NCBI GenBank assembly: GCA_016748015.1
Contig: JAAOMT010000708.1
Coordinates: forward strand, 396,051 to 407,967
Direction: 5' to 3'
DNA: 11,917 nucleotides
DNA from: Geosiphon pyriformis
Lineage: Eukaryota; Glomeromycota; Glomeromycetes; Archaeosporales; Geosiphonaceae
Positions 1 to 9,922 of the stretch are shown in pieces. Below the pieces are notes generated by a model. That model was not told the origin of the DNA, made no database searches, and saw only the letters and a program-made list of their open reading frames with translations. Positions within the stretch are counted from its first letter, which is position 1, and every line of letters starts with the position of its first letter. Position numbers and translations under genes: made by a program.

Positions 1-434
1 TTATTAATTACCAATAACTACTTTTTATAATAAAAGACTCTAAATTAATCAAAATATTTTAATATTTGAAATCTATTTCTCAACTTGTTTGTATTAATAT
101 AATTAAAAATAGAGTTATAGAACTCCTATGTTTTGAGTAAACAAGAATTAAAAATAAGTACTATCTTTATTATGAAATATTTTTTTCTTTTACTTATATT
201 TATAATATAATAAACATACTTAGATACTATTAAGTTTAAAAATTTTTTTACATCAGATTTCTGAACATCTCCCAATAATAAAGTTTTTGTTTCTATTATT
301 ACTTATTATATTAATAACAATTGAAATCTTCAATAAACAATAATTGATTTTGGATTAATAAATAGATAATATAATAAAATAAATATTGCAAACAGATTTT
401 TTAAAGTATTAAAAAATTATAGAATTATATCAAA

Positions 435-815
435 AATATGTATATATATTTTTGTATGAATTTGAATTAGTCAATAGCCAATGATAAAATTGATATACTA
501 TATAGCATATTAGTATTATCTGAGACTTAGAGTTATCACAGTGCTTATATTATTAAAAATTGTGTTTTTTTAATATTGGCTTAAATTGATTTTTATTATT
601 GCTCCAGAGCTGAATTTTCAGCATTAATATTATCTAAAACTCAGAATTACTACAGTGCTCATATCATTAAAAATCACACTTTCTTCATTATTGCTTCAAG
701 CTGAATTTTCAGCCAAAAAGTTTAAAAAAAGTTTAAAAAAGAGTTATATTTACTTTCTTTTTATACAAGTTTACTATTAATTTTATTAGTTATAATCTAA
801 TTTTTTTTAACAGCT
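435..815. other. Block of about 380 bp interrupting the hAT reading frame
   Basis: In hAT proteins the FFKVLK..RIISKI segment is normally followed directly by the ITLDNASNN segment. Here they are separated by about 375-380 bp with no hAT-like translation. The same frame resumes afterwards, so the net extra length is a multiple of three. The block contains the 114-bp tandem repeat at 510-714 and ends with a T-rich stretch followed by ACAG (809-813), which resembles a 3' splice site. A GTATGA at about 454 could be a matching donor. It may be an old intron of the transposase, much longer than the 64-95 nt introns of the host genes here, or a small nested insertion. Confidence 0.5.
504..714. repeat. 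Degenerate 114-bp tandem duplication with a palindromic end
   Basis: Positions 510-571 align without gaps to 624-685 at an offset of 114. I count 15 differences in 62 positions, all transitions. The two copies end in the same near-palindrome, GCTGAATTTTCAGC, at 609-622 and 700-713 (six-base arms GCTGAA/TTCAGC). The second copy is shorter in its middle part (about 94 bp in total), and a weaker third similarity (TATTGGCTTAAATTGA, about 574-589) lies inside the first. Function unknown; it lies within the block interrupting the hAT frame. Confidence 0.75.
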
Positions 816-2232
816 TTTTGCTATTACTCTTAATAATTTTGCAAATAATAGTACTTTTATAAGAGATTTAGTAAGAAAATTAGAAGAAAAAAACATTCAA
901 TAAAACTCAAAAGATCTTTGATTTTAATGCTTTGATTATATTCTAAACTTGGCAGTATAGATGATTTTAGATAAAATAAAAAATAATATTTTCAAGATAT
1001 TTGTTAAAAACCCAAACTGAATATATTTATCTGAAATTTTTTTAATGTAAACTTTGTATAAATTAAAGATTAAGAAACTTAACTTTGCAATTTGTATCTT
1101 ATTTTAATGTTTTGAGTTCTTTAAACATATCTGTAATATATGTCAAATTAAATACTGTAAACTCATTCTGAATTGTTTTATCTGATAGGATTTTATTTAT
1201 AATATAGTCAAAAATAAGTTATCTCTTAAATTGACAAGTTGTTTATTTTTAATTCCATATATTTTGAATACAAAAATTCTAACTATAAATTTATAGACAT
1301 TAAATACTCTTATTAACACTTATATTGACTTTTATTAATATGCTATTTTACACAATCAGTGAGCTGTCTTTAATAAAATTGCTAAATTTCTTAAACCATT
1401 TAAGAATATTATGATTAAAATATTAGTCAGTTCAAATAATATTGCCTTTTCAATTATTCTTCTCTTTAATATTATTTTTAATTACATTAAAGACACAATT
1501 AATAATAATAAATTTGGTAAAGTATTATAATCTTAATTGTATTTATTTAGTTATTTATTTAACATATTTAATATTAGATTTATTACTTGTTATAGCAGCT
1601 AGGGCAGTAAAAAAAAGTTGATTGAATATTACTCTAAAACAAATACAACTATAATACTCTGCACTGTATTAAATCTAAAATAAAAGAATTGTAAGTTATT
1701 AATTTATTTAAATAGTTTTATTTTTTAACTCTTATATAATAAATAAATCTTTAAAATACATATTTTTTTTAAAATAAAGTATACACTAAATATTATATCA
1801 AAATTAAATGACAGTTTTTTGTTGAATGACAATTTTAATAATATTATAGTATTAGTTATACAATTTATATTAGAGACAGATTTTAATAATAATGAAGAAA
1901 AAAAACTTGACAAAATTGATTATTATATTTCTAAAAAAATAGCCAATAGAGAAATAAATATAATAGCATAGTAAAAAATATATTACAAAAAATATTTATC
2001 TAAATTAACATTTTATTAATAATTTGATATTTAGGTACATTAAACACAATTTTTTCATTTTGCATATATGGTTTGTAATTATTTGACAATCCAAAAATTA
2101 TTTGTTGTTTCTAAATACATATTTTTTGCAAGTAAAAATATAATTACAGATATGAAGTCTTGCTTAGTGTCTTTAATTATGAATACAGAAACTATTAAAA
2201 GAAAAATTAAATAATAATATAGTATAATATAA

Positions 2233-2460
2233 TGTTTTTAATAATTAAACCTAAACATGTTCATGAACTTTAAACCAAACTTATTGTATATGTTTAGATT
2301 TAGTTTAAGTTTGGTAATTTTAAGTTTGGTTTAAGTTCAAGTTTGAAATTTTGCCAAATTTTCTATTTAAGTCTAGTTTAATTCAGTAATTTAATTAAAT
2401 TTAAACCAAATTGGACTGAACATTAGAATTTTACTTCAGCCTAATTAAATGTTAATTTTG
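2233..2460. repeat. AAGTTTGGT/ACCAAACTT repeat cluster, probable hAT subterminal region
   Basis: Just after the transposase stop the sequence switches to short related words in both orientations: AAACCAAACTT, TTTAGTTTAAGTTTGGT, TTTTAAGTTTGGTTTAAG, TTCAAGTTTG and AAACCAAATTGG, together with the palindromic ACATGTTCATGAACTT. Clusters of short direct and inverted repeats near the ends are typical of hAT elements, where the transposase binds, and the position 3' of the coding remnant fits. No matching 5' end or terminal inverted repeat is visible because the left end lies outside the window, so the element boundary is not fixed. Confidence 0.5.
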
Positions 2461-3130
2461 TTTTTGAATAAACAGATTTAAATAATAAATTTAATTATTA
2501 ATTTTTGAAAATTTTTTTATTTAAAATTCTAACTATTAGGTTTTTTTATTATAAAACACAGAAATATTGCTTTTTTAATTGTGTAATTATCATTATATTT
2601 TTTTTAAACTAGTAAACACAATTACTAAAATCTAATATTATCTTTTCATTTTTTTGGTAAATTAATAAGATAAAATTAATATTTAAACTTAAAGAAATTT
2701 TTTTTTACCAGATATTATAAAATCTATTCTCAAACAATCAATTTTCAATGTTATTGTTTTACAAATAAGAAAAAAAACAAAAAATAATTAGTATTTTATT
2801 AATTACTATAATTAAAAATAATTAGTTCTAGTTATTAAAATTTTAAAAGTATTTATGCTAATTATATCTGGTCTAGAATAAAAATAAGCAAAACAATTAA
2901 TTGGATTTTAATATTTAAAGCATTTAAGATTATAAACTTATAAATTTGAATAATAATATTTTATTTGGTGAATTTAGAATATAAAAGATAAATAAGAGAA
3001 AAAAGTTTTTAAAACTAAAGATAAGATAGAATATAAATTAAATTTTTGTATGTTTTGTTCTTTTTTTATTTATTAAAACTATTTGTTTTTATATATATAT
3101 TTTAATTTTACAAAATTGCTTTTAATTACT

Positions 3131-3330
3131 TATTATTATTAACTATTATTTACTATTTTAGCTATTGCTTTATTTTTTTGTATTATAACTAATTATTTTA
3201 TATTATTATTAATTATTTTGTATTATTTTGTATTATTGTATATTATTTTAAGTTATTTTATGTTATTCTGTATTATTTTATATTATTTTGTATTATTTTG
3301 TATTATTACATATTTTCTATGTTATTACAT
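3131..3330. repeat. 10-bp minisatellite, unit TATTATTTTG
   Basis: About 20 consecutive 10-base units keep strict register. The best are TATTATTTTG at 3221, 3281 and 3291, with variants AATTATTTTG (3211), TATTATTTTA (3241, 3271), AGTTATTTTA (3251) and TGTTATTCTG (3261). The period is exactly ten with no slippage across the clearest part (3191-3310). Open frames here (for example 3218-3403) are repeat translations rich in Tyr, Leu, Phe and Ile and are not genes. The phased T-tracts could make the DNA intrinsically curved. Confidence 0.85.
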
Positions 3331-3435
3331 TATAATTATATTTTTTTTAATAGTTTCTAATTGGTTTTTCTATTTAGATAACAATATATTAAATATAAAA
3401 TAATATAAAATAATAAATTATAATTAACAATAAAA

Positions 3436-3455
3436 AATAATAATAATAATAATAA
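3436..3455. repeat. (AAT)n microsatellite
   Basis: Uninterrupted run of about six to seven AAT units inside the AT-rich block. A second AAT tract lies at 7094-7116. No function inferred. Confidence 0.85.
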
Positions 3456-4426
3456 GTTTTTAAAAAACCATTTTATAAATTAAAATATATATATATATAA
3501 ATAGCTTCAGTTTAAAAAAATTAGTTAATTATAAAATAAAATAAATTTTTTTTTAAAAGCTTACTTAAAATAATTAAATTTAATATAATAATTATTTTTA
3601 TAATTTAATAAACTTATTTTTAAAATTTATAACTTTTTTAAATTGAAACTTGTATTATTATTACAAAAAAATTTATTTATTTATTTATTATAAAACATTA
3701 AATATAATTAATCAATTTTTTTTAAAAATTTTTTTAATTAAAACAATTATTTTTAATTATAATAATTAATAAAATATTAATTTTATTTATTTATTTATTT
3801 TGTATTAAAAACTTAAACTAAATAGAATAATAATTTAATTATAATAACAAATAATTTAATATTATAGTAATCTAATAAAAAAAAATATTTTAAAAATTTT
3901 ATTTTATTATTAAAAAATTAAAAAAACAACACAAAATTTTACTAATTGTAATTAAATAGAATAAAATAAAATAAATATAAAGTAAATAATATTAATTATA
4001 TAAAACAAATATTATTGACAATATTAATATTTTTGTTTTTTATAAAAATAATAATATTAACAAAAAATCAAAAATATTTAAATTATATAAAACTTTTAAA
4101 AATTAATATATAAATTAAATATTAAAAGTTACATAAATTTATTCAAATAAAATATTTATTATATTATTAAATTAATTATTCAAAATAAACTTATTATAGA
4201 ATTATTTTTTTAGTATATTATTATGTAGTTATAAAGTTTTTTAAGACTATTTTTACAATTATTTAAAGTATTTTTCTAATCTAAAAACACAAAATATTAA
4301 TATTTTTTAGTTTTTTTTTTAATTTCAACAATAAAACTTTTATTAATTAATAATAATATGAATAATTTTAAATAAAAATTATTTTTTTAAAAAATTTATT
4401 TAATAAATAATACAAATAAGTTTTTT

Positions 4427-4865
4427 TTTTTTATTGGAATTTTACAAGTACAGTCTAATCACTATCTAAATACATAAAATCAAACAAAATTCTAAATTAA
4501 ATATGGCTCATGTTTTTTCTACACATAACTAAACACTCAGCCCAATTAAGACAGCACTATATATTTATAGAATCTATTAAAAAAATACTGCCCAAAAAAC
4601 CAAAGCCCAAACCAGCAATATGAGAACACAAACCAAAACACATATAGATATCCAACCTAAAACCAAAGCTGTAAATAACATCAACAGCCCAAATGTCCAA
4701 CAAACCAGCAACCAATAGTACAGCAGATCTATCACATGACAAGAAATCATGTTTTTTATAGAAGACTTTCAACTTGGCAACAGACAACCAAATATTAGAC
4801 TTATGATTTTTAATAAGACTGCAAACTAACTTAACAATTAAATTGCCACCAGAATTAGAGCCAAG
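4427..4865 (-). mobile_element. Possible 5'-truncated poly(A)-tailed retroelement fragment
   Basis: This island is clearly less AT-rich than its surroundings and carries a continuous minus-strand open frame from about 4880 down to 4557. Its translation has ordinary protein composition, with pieces such as LGSNSGGNLIVKL, SNIWLSVAKLKVFYKK and GFLGSIFLIDS. On the minus strand the frame is followed by about 120 bp of non-coding sequence and then AATAAA running into 12 A residues (plus-strand T tract 4421-4432), as in a retrotransposed 3' end. AATAAGTTTTTT occurs at both edges (4415-4426 and 4866-4877), a candidate 12-bp target-site duplication. I recall similar peptides at the C-terminus of LINE-type proteins in Glomeromycotina, but this is a weak recollection without a search. 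No reverse transcriptase or endonuclease motif is present. It could instead be a processed pseudogene or another gene fragment. Confidence 0.4.
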
Positions 4866-4879
4866 AATAAGTTTTTTAA

Positions 4880-7690
4880 TACTTTTATTGTAATAATTTA
4901 ATTTAATTTTTAATTTTTTTAATTAAAAAATAATTTAAATAAAAAATAAAAAATTAAATTGTTGTTTTTTTAATATTAAAACTATTATATATATATGTTT
5001 ATAATTCTATAAAAAACCATATTATAATATTTTATTTTAACATTTTAATATAGTATTTATTATTATTTTACTATAATTTTTATTGTTATTATAAGATAGT
5101 ATTTATTATTAACATTATTTAATAATTGTTGTTATGTCAATTATTACTTTTCTAAAATTATTATTGTATTATATTATAACTTTTTATTAAATTTTTAAAT
5201 CATAACAATATTTAAAAATTTATGAATTGTATTAAATATTAGTAAATTATTTATTTAATTTGTTTTATTTAATAAAAACAACAAATATTAATAATATATA
5301 TTTAAAAATTTTAATATATTAAAACAATAATTCTTAATTATAACTATTAATAAAATATTAATTTCTACTTTTTTTAATGTTTTTTTTATTTTATTTTATT
5401 TTTTTATTTTATTTTTTATTTTTACTAAATTAATTAATAAGTATTAAAATTATAATATTATAAATAGTTTAATAAAAAATACAAAAATAAACATAAAATT
5501 AATTTATTATTAATTGAATAATTTATTAAAAAAATAAAAACCATTAAAATAAACTAATTATTATGCCAAAAAAATAAAATACAAAGTGTTAAAAACTATT
5601 AATATTAAATTTTTGTGCTTTATACAAAAAATTCAACTGTAAAAATTTTTAGATAATAATTAATTTTTACAGTACTAAATTATAATATAATTATTTATAA
5701 TAGTATTTAATCTAAATTTGGCTGTAAACAATATTTTTTTATTAGATAATAGCAATAATAATATATTTATCAAATTTAAATTTAATTAATATTCAATCAA
5801 ATAATTTAATATGTTGAATTTTGGTTAATTTTTTTTAGTTTTAAAAACTAAACAAATTATGTTTTTATATAATTTTAAATAATTAATCTATTAAGTTATT
5901 TGGTTTTAAAAATTGAATTAATTAAATAAAAACGGAATTTTTTTTTAATAGTATTATGTTTAATAATCTTAAAAAATAATTATTAATTATCAAAATTTTT
6001 TAAAATAAATAATTTTTACTTTAATATTAATACTTTTTTTAAAATTAAATTGGCTTATATTAATACTGGTTTTTTAGTTTTATATAATTTTATTAATATA
6101 AAATCAGTTTTTAAAACAATATTAAGCTTTTTTATATGAAATTTTACATCTTAAATTTTTTAAATATTGTTTTATTATTAAAAAAATTTTATTTTTATTT
6201 GTAAAATTACAAAATTTTTTGTGGTTTTTGTATTTAATTTTGTTTTTGTTGTTATTGTTTATTATAATATTTTTTTAAATTACTATAATAATATTAAGTT
6301 AAAATTTGTTAATTAATAATAATAATATAATATTGATTATTTTAAGTTATATATATTTTGTTTTAATTTGTTAATTAGTTTTTATTAAAAAAATAGTATT
6401 TAAATTTTTTTATTTAAATTAAAAAACGATTTATTTTAAAAAAACAAATTTAAAGCCAAGTTAATAAATTTTATATTTAATTATACTGTTTTTAAGATTA
6501 ATAAACTGGTTTTTTAAATAAATAAATATATTTGTTTTATTTTTCAATTTTTTAATTTTGTTTAATAATTAAAATATATTATTAATATTTTTAATTTTTA
6601 GAAAAAATTAAATATTATAATTATTAAAACTAGTATTTTGAAAAAAAAATTAGATTTAATAAAATATTTTTGGTCATTAATTATATTTTAAATATTAAAA
6701 CTTGTTTTTAATTGTAAAATATTTTTATCTTTTTTTTCAAAGGTTTTATTAAGTTAATAATTAAATTTAAAGTTTTTAAATTTTATTTTATTATTATAAA
6801 ATTTTATGTTAAAATTATTGTTTTTTTGTTGTTCTTATTATTATTAAGTTTAAATTGGTTTTAAATTAATATTCTTGGAATTTAAGTTGATTAAATTGAG
6901 TTTTTAGTTAATTTTATTGTAAAACTTATTAATATTTTGGTTTTTATAATAAATAAGTTTATTAATAATTATATTTCTGCAAAAATTAAAACAAAAAATA
7001 GGATTTTTGCAATTAAAAAATATTAATATTTTTGTAAATTTTGTTAATGATTTAACCAAAAAAATAATAAATCTTAAAATAAAATATAATATAAATAATA
7101 ATAATAATAATAATATGTTTGATAAAAACCCAGATTTTTATGTAAATAAGAAAAAATTGTTAGAATAATGATACTTTAAAAGTTATAAACTTTTAATATT
7201 AAATTTAATACAAATAAAACTGTTGTATAATTGGCTAGTTTAATTTTTTTTAATAATAATTTAGTTGTAATTATATATAAGATAACTATTTTAGATAAAT
7301 TTGCTTTTATAAATTCCTAATAATTTAATTTAAACTAAATTTGTGTCTGATTACATATAAAAAACACATAAATTATGTTTAATTTAGAATATTTTGTATT
7401 GTATTAGATAATAATTAGATTATAGATTAAAAAAATAATAATAAAAAATTACTTGTTGGCATTTACATATATTTTTTCTTTTTTTTGATTTGTTTTATTA
7501 ATTAAAAAGTACAATAACATTTATTAATATTATAATTTTTATTGCTCTTTTGTGATTATTTTCTATTACTTTCTATTAGCTTGTTACTTCAATCCATAAT
7601 AATATATACTAAATGTAGCATTTTCTGTGTAGGTTGTAATTGGATTACACTTATTAATTATTATTTATTAATTTAATTATTTTTTTAAAC
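4880..7690. other. Gene-free, extremely AT-rich stretch
   Basis: As in the stretch left of the retroelement island, A+T is around 90%, and only two CpG dinucleotides were found (5933 and 6427). It includes TTTTA-type runs near 5375-5425 and the AAT tract at 7094-7116. The last 200 bp (about 7490-7690) become slightly more mixed and hold an ATTGG (inverted CCAAT) at 7639-7643, about 115 bp before the RMD1 start, which could be a promoter element. No coding region, tRNA or rRNA is visible on either strand. Confidence 0.7.
7094..7116. repeat. (AAT)n microsatellite
   Basis: Run of about seven AAT units inside the AT-rich block, same unit as at 3436-3455. No function inferred. Confidence 0.85.
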
Positions 7691-7758
7691 AAAAAAAAAT
7701 TTAATTTTAATGCTGTTAGTCATCGCTTTTCCAACATATAGAGTATACATTTTCTGCC

Positions 7759-9676
7759 ATGCACAAACGAGTTCGTTACTCTGAGCTTCCTAATTCACTT
7801 CCAGATGAACAGAAAGATAGGCTTTCCACGATTAATCCTCAGACAGACCCACAGACAAATACTCCTACCCGAGCAAAAATCAAAACTCCCGGTCGAACCA
7901 AGACTTCTCAAAAACTTGCACTTTTCCCTGAAGAGTCTATAGATCAAATCGATGAAAGTGAAATCTATATTAAGCAAAATCTCCTAGGGCCCGCTCTAGT
8001 TGAAGCCGAAAGTTTCACTCGTGAAGAACGAGAGAAACTTCCAAGAGTGACCGCTTATTGTACTGCGTCGTATGTATTTCTTTTAAAATATGTTCATGAA
8101 AATGACAAACAAAAATTTAATGTCATTGATATTTATTAGAGCTTATAAATTGGACGAACTGATGAAAAATATTCAAGGGCGCAAAATTCGTAATAGCACT
8201 TCGCCACGAAGATTTGAGGAATGGTATTTAAGTTGAAGTAAATATGAAACCAGCTTTTAATTCTTATCGAAAATTCTCTTTTCCCAGTGTATATACACCA
8301 TTTTCTTTCACAGTACCTGTATCTCCCCCTATTACCGCCGACCTTTTGGGTATCAACGATTCGGAAATTTCGACACAGGTTCAGGAAATCTTGCCCGAAG
8401 TTTTCTTTTTTGATTATGGGGTGGTAGTAATTTGGGGTATGAATGAACGTGAAGAGAAAAATCTTTTACGTGAACTGATCCCGTTCGAGCAAGATAGACT
8501 AGGTATTGGTTTTTATAATTTAAATTATTATTCTATCAAATCCAAATTATTGATTTTGATTATTAGGAAATAATGATTTTTCTAGCTGCGAAAGATATCG
8601 TTACCGAAGAGTTTCATTATCATTATGCTGCCTCATACCACCCAAGGTATTTACTCGATATCTAAATTACGTTCTCTTTTTACCTATATTCTAATGTAAA
8701 TATTTCAATCGATCTTCTCACAGGATCTATAATGATGTGATCACATTAAAAAATCCTGCAAACTACATGATCAAGCTTACTATTTCTCATGCGGTGGCCC
8801 AATCGGTTAAGATGAGTTTTTTTGAAGAATTAATCGAAGAGACTATCGAAACCACAAAACATATTCCCAAGACAATGGCAGAGACTGGCAAAGTTTTCAT
8901 GACCCGGTTCGTGTTAAAGTTTTACGCTATATATTTTAAATAATAAATTAACTCCTTATATTTTTGTAAACCCATAGAACTGCTATTACTCAAAAGATTG
9001 GCCAGGTAAATAACTATATTGATAAAACTATTAGATTAATATCTTGACATGTGTATAACTTGTTTCTTTGTTGGTCTTAGCTGTTCATCATGCGGATCAA
9101 TATAAATTTGGTCAGTAATATTTTAGACACACCAGAAATCTTTTGGTCAGAACCGGTTTACGAGGGATTGTATAAGACTATAAGAGGTTAGAGTTTTATT
9201 TTCAAATGCTTACATTTAATTTTCTTATTCAAAACTTAATTTATCTTAATGCAGGATATTTGGAGATATCTAATCGCGTAGATTTGTTGAATCAAAGAGT
9301 CAGCGTAATAAGTCAGAAAATTTTCAAATATAAAAAAAATTTGTTTCATGTTGATATAATCTAAATAAAATTTTGTTTTATAGGTGATCTTTTGGATATG
9401 TTGAAGGATCATTTGACTAGTTCGCACGGTTTGTGTTAACTTTTCAAAATCTTACTCATTTCATGAACTTTTTTAACTTGTTTTCTTTATAAAGGTGAGG
9501 TATTAGAATGGATTATTATCGTCTTAATTGGTACGTATGACACAAAAATATAAAAATTCGAAATAACTTCAATTTCCTCACTTTTTGAATTGAAATATTT
9601 AGGCGTTGAAATCTTGGTCGGCTGTATGACTATCTTCATTGAAGCTTTACGCTACTCCGCCAAAACTAATCATTAA
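7759..9676 (+). CDS. RMD1: RMD1/DUF155 family protein, 399 aa, 11 exons
   Basis: Exons 7759-8069, 8140-8223, 8288-8502, 8586-8646, 8724-8906, 8978-9005, 9081-9186, 9255-9311, 9384-9428, 9495-9530 and 9603-9676 sum to exactly 1200 nt in frame. Visible family marks: TSQKLALFP at residues 49-57, RVTAYCTA at 96-103, PEVFFFDYGVVVIWGM at 168-183, SHAVAQSVKMSFFEE at 245-259, DTPEIFWSEP at 310-319, and a C-terminal membrane segment at about 369-391 ending before RYSAKTNH. The domain is PF02582. Yeast Rmd1 is required for meiotic nuclear division and sporulation; the relatives Mrx10 and human RMND1 act in mitochondria. The TSQKL motif points to the fungal Rmd1/Rmd8 group, and no clear mitochondrial presequence is seen. 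The start is the first ATG after an in-frame TAG at 7717; 399 aa is in the family range. Introns are 64-83 nt. Exon 6 has only 28 nt and exon 10 only 36 nt. Biochemical activity is unknown. Confidence 0.93.
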
Positions 9677-9760
9677 TCTTGAGATGAATTTTTGGCCAAA
9701 TATTTTTCTATTTAATTGATCTATACTCTCAATGTATAGTAGCTGGCTCTTTTCCATTTA

Positions 9761-9766
9761 AATAAA
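9761..9766 (+). terminator. Candidate polyadenylation signal of RMD1
   Basis: AATAAA about 85 nt downstream of the RMD1 stop codon, at a plausible distance for cleavage and polyadenylation. The hexamer is frequent by chance in AT-rich DNA. Confidence 0.5.
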
Positions 9767-9839
9767 GCTTTATAGTCTCAGAACCAAAAGTAGTTTTGAT
9801 TGGTTTAAGTAAGTTTTTAGGTGATGGTATTCCTCCCCA

Positions 9840-9845
9840 TTTATT
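9840..9845 (-). terminator. Candidate polyadenylation signal of TXNL1
   Basis: TTTATT on +, so AATAAA on the minus strand, about 92 nt after the TXNL1 stop. Its spacing mirrors the RMD1 signal on the other strand. Confidence 0.5.
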
Positions 9846-9901
9846 TTGGAATACATGACATTTGGTAACTAAGAAATAAGTAGGCCGAAGAAAAGCTTTT
9901 C

Positions 9902-9922
9902 ATATCATGTGCTACATGATAT
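9902..9922. repeat. Perfect 9-bp inverted repeat with 3-nt loop
   Basis: ATATCATGT, loop GCT, ACATGATAT. It lies between the TXNL1 stop codon and its candidate poly(A) signal, so it would be a hairpin in the TXNL1 3' UTR. Function unknown. Confidence 0.7.

Larger units (their letters stand above)
1..2214 (+). pseudogene. Decayed hAT-family transposase, left part beyond or at window edge
   Basis: Remnant of a hAT cut-and-paste DNA transposase (RNase H-like fold). One + frame (codons starting at 250, 820, 1381, 1909 and 2101) reads hAT motifs in order: TSDF-stop-TSPNNKVF near 250-288; FFKVLKNYRIISKI near 394-435; AITLNNFANNSTFIRDL (hAT 'ITLDNASNN') near 823-873; CFDYILNLAV (hAT 'CxxHxLNL') near 928-957; a 'TRWNSTY' site near 1180-1203, where R and W are both stops (TGA 1183, TAG 1186); FLKPFKNI near 1387-1410; KKKLIEYYSKTNTT near 1609-1650; and the C-terminal dimerisation region near 1909-2214, with the usual WW pair replaced by TAG 1969 and TAA 1972. 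The frame ends at TAA 2212-2214. Many stops but no net frameshift over about 1.4 kb indicate decay by substitution, so no functional protein is made. Positions 1-249 are weaker but continue in the same frame; the N-terminal BED zinc finger is not visible. Family assignment rests on remembered motifs, not a search. Confidence 0.85.
2480..4420. other. Gene-free, extremely AT-rich stretch
   Basis: Almost entirely A/T runs and short AT words, with no CpG seen and no open frame of protein-like composition on either strand. It includes the 10-bp minisatellite at about 3131-3330, an (AAT)n tract at 3436-3455, an (AT)n tract near 3486-3500 and ATTT repeats near 3667-3690 and 3780-3800. It is best read as old repeat DNA decayed beyond recognition. 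Nothing here supports a host gene, tRNA or rRNA. Confidence 0.7.

Noticed and set aside
1725-1913. Minus-strand open frame of 62 codons
   Set aside because: It is antisense to the hAT remnant, whose + frame is itself open from about 1747 to 1968, and its composition is low-complexity.
3218-3403. Plus-strand open frame of 61 codons rich in Tyr, Leu, Phe and Ile
   Set aside because: It mostly translates the 10-bp minisatellite and AT runs and has no gene context.
2480-7690. Mitochondrial DNA or a nuclear mitochondrial insert, suggested by the AT content
   Set aside because: No mitochondrial protein, rRNA or tRNA sequence is recognisable, and the stretch is continuous with a nuclear transposon and spliced nuclear genes.
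2480-7690. Centromere or telomere
   Set aside because: No telomeric repeat and no large satellite array; high AT content alone is not enough to claim a centromere.
7795-7977. Minus-strand open frame
   Set aside because: Antisense to RMD1 exon 1, which carries clear family motifs on the + strand.
9236-9427. Minus-strand open frame
   Set aside because: Antisense to RMD1 exons 8-9 and the intron between them.
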